Source: an uncultured euryarchaeote
GTDB lineage: Archaea; Thermoplasmatota; Poseidoniia; Poseidoniales; Poseidoniaceae
NCBI GenBank assembly: GCA_937897365.1
Contig: CALCOP010000195.1
Location: 1 to 7,741, forward strand
Reading direction: 5' to 3'
Length of the DNA: 7,741 nucleotides
The notes beneath the pieces are model-generated. The model had not been told where the DNA came from. It saw only the letters and a program-made list of their open reading frames with translations, and searched no databases. Made by a program: the position numbers and the translations under genes. Numbering within the stretch: the stretch's first letter is position 1; every line of letters begins with the position of its first letter. Below are positions 6,013 through 7,741 of the stretch, piece by piece.

Positions 6013-6061
6013 ATGAGAGGGTTAGGTTCTTGAAGCCCCTCTGCAACCGTAACATGAGAGG
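6013..6061 (+). promoter_or_regulatory. Possible alternate-pairing leader controlling the gcdH ribosome site
   Basis: ATGAGAGG occurs twice, at 6013-6020 and 6054-6061; the second copy is the gcdH ribosome site. Between them, CCCCTCT (6036-6042) can pair with AGAGGG (6016-6021, six pairs) or with AGAGG of the ribosome site (6057-6061, five pairs), but not both at once. This could switch translation, yet the stems are short. It applies only if transcription begins upstream of 6013, for example by read-through from the propeller gene. No clear TATA box for gcdH itself was seen. Confidence 0.25.
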
Positions 6062-6066
6062 ATACT

Positions 6067-7242
6067 ATGGAGCCTTACGAAGGGATCGATTTCTACGACA
6101 TTGAAAGCCTGCTTACCGAAGAAGAGATCATGATTCGTGACATGGTTCGTGACTGGGTCGATGAGGAAGTACTTCCAAAGATCGAACACGCATGCGCAGA
6201 AGGCGTTTTCCTCGATGAATGGAGAGTTGCCCTTGGTGAAATGGGTGTCCTTGGTGCTCCATTGAAGGGCTATGGATGCCCTGGGCTTTCCTATGTTGCA
6301 TACGGCTTGATCTGTCAGGAACTCGAGCGTGGCGACTCTGGATTACGCTCTTTTGCTTCTGTGCAGGGTTCACTTGCCATGTATCCAATTTGGGACTTCG
6401 GTTCGGAAGAACAAAAAAATTACTACTTACCAAAACTGACATCCGGTGAATGGATTGGATGCTTCGGATTAACCGAACCGGACTATGGTTCGAATCCCGG
6501 AGATATGATTACAAAAGCTGAAGACAAAGGCGACCATTACTTACTGAACGGTGCGAAAATGTGGATTACAAACGGAACAATTGCAGATGTCGCAGTTGTT
6601 TGGGCCAAGCTTGACGGCGTCATTCGTGGATTTATCGTTGAGAAAGATGATGAAGGATATACTGCTCCTGAAATGAAGGGTAAACATTCACTCAAAGCTT
6701 CGGTTACAAGCGAATTGGTTTTCCAAGATTGTAAAATTCCAAAAGACAGAATTCTGCCAAATGTAAAGGGATTGAAAGGTCCTTTCTCATGCCTTAACAA
6801 CGCTCGGTATGGAATCTCTTGGGGTGCTTTGGGGGCTGCCATGTCATGTTTCCACAGTGCGAAAACCTACGCTCTCTCACGCATTCAATTCGACCATCCA
6901 ATCGCATCATACCAACTGGTGCAAAACAAATTGGCTTGGATGCTGCGAGAAATTACCAAAGGACAACTTTTGGCATATCACTTGGGTCGAAAGAAGGATG
7001 ATGGAACTTGGTTTAACGAGCAAATTTCACTGGCGAAGATGAACAATGTCGACATCGCTCTCGAGATTGCCCGTGTTGCTCGCGACATTCATGGGGCGAA
7101 TGGAATACTTGACGAATATCCGGTCATGCGCCACATGGCAAACCTTGAATCGGTGAAGACCTATGAAGGCACTCACGATATCCACAACCTGATTATCGGC
7201 CGATACATCACTGGAATTCAAGCATTCACTCGAACGGTTTGA
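6067..7242 (+). CDS. gcdH: Glutaryl-CoA dehydrogenase (acyl-CoA dehydrogenase family)
   Basis: An FAD enzyme that oxidises and decarboxylates glutaryl-CoA to crotonyl-CoA and CO2, late in lysine, hydroxylysine and tryptophan breakdown, passing electrons to ETF. The 391 residues have the normal family length. The glutaryl-CoA branch is shown by Arg94-Ser95 in GLRSFASVQGSL (carboxylate binding), CFGLTEPDYGSNPG (132-144), HSLKASVTSELVF (207-219), GPFSCLNNARYGISWGALGA (238-257) and TYEGTHDIH (365-373), with Glu367 as catalytic base next to Tyr366. The end GRYITGIQAFT is also typical. Overall resemblance to mitochondrial GCDH, recalled from memory, is strong along the full length. The start is the ATG at 6067, with GAGAGG five bases upstream. 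Its electron acceptor is encoded by etfBA in the same window. Non-decarboxylating relatives exist, so decarboxylation is inferred. Confidence 0.93.
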   Translation: MEPYEGIDFYDIESLLTEEEIMIRDMVRDWVDEEVLPKIEHACAEGVFLDEWRVALGEMGVLGAPLKGYGCPGLSYVAYGLICQELERGDSGLRSFASVQGSLAMYPIWDFGSEEQKNYYLPKLTSGEWIGCFGLTEPDYGSNPGDMITKAEDKGDHYLLNGAKMWITNGTIADVAVVWAKLDGVIRGFIVEKDDEGYTAPEMKGKHSLKASVTSELVFQDCKIPKDRILPNVKGLKGPFSCLNNARYGISWGALGAAMSCFHSAKTYALSRIQFDHPIASYQLVQNKLAWMLREITKGQLLAYHLGRKKDDGTWFNEQISLAKMNNVDIALEIARVARDIHGANGILDEYPVMRHMANLESVKTYEGTHDIHNLIIGRYITGIQAFTRTV

Positions 7243-7273
7243 GTTTCGCACAGCTTAACTACGCCCGAGCAAT

Positions 7274-7292
7274 CGAAACAGGCTTTTATATG
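7274..7292 (+). promoter_or_regulatory. Archaeal promoter (BRE/TATA) of the DUF2892 gene
   Basis: CGAAACAGG, a BRE-like purine-rich stretch, is followed directly by CTTTTATATG, a strong TATA match. It is the clearest archaeal promoter in the window. The expected start lies near 7313, giving a leader of about 13 bases before the GTG at 7326. It separates this small gene from gcdH transcription. Confidence 0.65.
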
Positions 7293-7325
7293 CTCTTGGG
7301 CTTGATTTCAAAATGAGTTGTTGGC

Positions 7326-7514
7326 GTGAACCTGAGTTTAACCGATCGGATTGTTCGAGTCACGGCCGGCCTTGGCATGGTTGCAATCGACTATGCATCA
7401 GATATTAACTGGGATATCCTTCTGCTGTTTGTTGGTGTGTGGGGCGTTCTCACCTCAGCATTCGGATTTTGCCCGTTCTACAAATTGATAGGGCATTCTA
7501 CATGTCCAATCTAA
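7326..7514 (+). CDS. Small DUF2892 (YgaP-like) membrane protein
   Basis: A 62-residue integral membrane protein of the DUF2892 / YgaP transmembrane-domain type. It begins MNLSLTDRIVRV, matching the family's DR-x-x-R start, has two hydrophobic stretches (about 9-24 and 29-46), and ends with the hallmark FGFCPFYKLIGHSTCP (46-61) carrying Cys49 and Cys60. The role of stand-alone members is not established; in bacterial YgaP the domain is fused to rhodanese, so a link to sulfur or redox chemistry is only suggestive. The start is GTG, because an in-frame stop at 7314-7316 rules out anything longer. There is no ribosome site in the short leader. The stop abuts the convergent phytoene synthase gene with no gap. 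Confidence 0.85.
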   Translation: MNLSLTDRIVRVTAGLGMVAIDYASDINWDILLLFVGVWGVLTSAFGFCPFYKLIGHSTCPI

Positions 7515-7741
7515 TCAAACCGCAGGAAGAATTCCGATTCTCGCAAGTCCAGACCAGATTGGGTCAAGGAATGAAGGAAGGATTCTGTGTCGCATGTAAA
7601 CAGCAGCGGCTAAACTTATTTTTTGTACCTTGTTCAATTTGACACGCTTTGTGAATACGTCTCCTTGCTGGCGCTCAATCTGTCGGAGAATCTTATCATA
7701 GAATGCAATCATTGCTGCAGGAGAATAACGGGTTCGGCGGG
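7515..7741 (-). CDS. Phytoene/squalene synthase, C-terminal end
   Basis: The last 74 residues of a gene entering from beyond the right edge; the frame is open to base 7741, so the ATG at 7712 is internal. The segment FYDKILRQIERQQGDVFTK, then RVKLNKVQKISLAA, matches the C-terminal block of head-to-head prenyl synthases (plant PSY has a comparable Y-x-x-IL-x-x-IE...FTKRA...K-KL pattern). These enzymes join two geranylgeranyl or farnesyl diphosphates into phytoene or squalene, the first committed step to carotenoids or sterol/hopanoid-type lipids. The Asp-rich active-site motifs lie outside the window, so product and exact identity (crtB or other) cannot be decided. In marine Group II archaea a carotenoid role feeding retinal to a rhodopsin would fit, by inference. 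Confidence 0.7.
   Translation of the reverse strand, partial: RRTRYSPAAMIAFYDKILRQIERQQGDVFTKRVKLNKVQKISLAAAVYMRHRILPSFLDPIWSGLARIGILPAV

Noticed and set aside
7439..7642. A 67-codon plus-strand frame over the DUF2892/phytoene synthase junction.
   Set aside because: It overlaps the DUF2892 gene in another frame and the phytoene synthase end on the opposite strand, both recognisable by family motifs.
1..7741. tRNA, rRNA, CRISPR, insertion sequence or integrase remnants.
   Set aside because: No cloverleaf-like segment, regularly spaced repeat, transposase motif or long terminal repeat was seen by reading. Base composition looks even, without a transferred-island signature.

Overview
The window looks like a piece of a free-living, aerobic archaeal genome. 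Marine Group II Euryarchaeota (Poseidoniales) or a close Thermoplasmatota relative is my best guess. The reasons are a tyrosyl-tRNA synthetase of archaeal/eukaryotic type, an MCM-type N-terminal domain protein, archaeal TATA/BRE-like boxes, a mix of GAGGTG-type ribosome sites and apparently leaderless starts, and heterotrophic flavoprotein genes beside a carotenoid gene. The placement is inferred from gene content; no marker gene was compared.

Layout, left to right. Bases 1-297 (+) are the end of a metallo-beta-lactamase-fold hydrolase. Bases 298-1978 (-) are an electron transfer flavoprotein operon, etfB then etfA. Facing away from it, 2159-3049 (+) encodes a stand-alone protein resembling the MCM helicase N-terminal domain (helical part, OB fold, C4 zinc finger) with no AAA+ motor. 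Bases 3032-4715 (-) are a two-gene operon: a small DUF5611-like protein followed by tyrS. Bases 4821-5996 (+) encode a secreted, membrane-anchored beta-propeller-like protein. Bases 6067-7242 (+) encode glutaryl-CoA dehydrogenase. Bases 7326-7514 (+) encode a small DUF2892 membrane protein. Bases 7515-7741 (-) are the C-terminal end of a phytoene/squalene synthase that runs off the window.

Glutaryl-CoA dehydrogenase passes electrons to ETF, so etfBA and gcdH are functionally linked although they lie on opposite strands about 4 kb apart. Together they point to oxidation of lysine/tryptophan-derived glutaryl-CoA, and probably other acyl-CoAs, for a respiratory chain. The phytoene synthase end fits carotenoid synthesis, perhaps as a retinal precursor for rhodopsin phototrophy, but that is inference.

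The genome is very compact. All three convergent gene pairs abut exactly or overlap, and no stretch over 200 bases lacks a gene. The best candidates for a second look are the MCM-like protein without a motor, a perfect 9-bp inverted repeat at the predicted start of etfBA transcription, a possible alternate-pairing leader before gcdH, and a palindrome between the divergent DUF5611-like and propeller genes. I saw no tRNA, rRNA, CRISPR array or mobile element.
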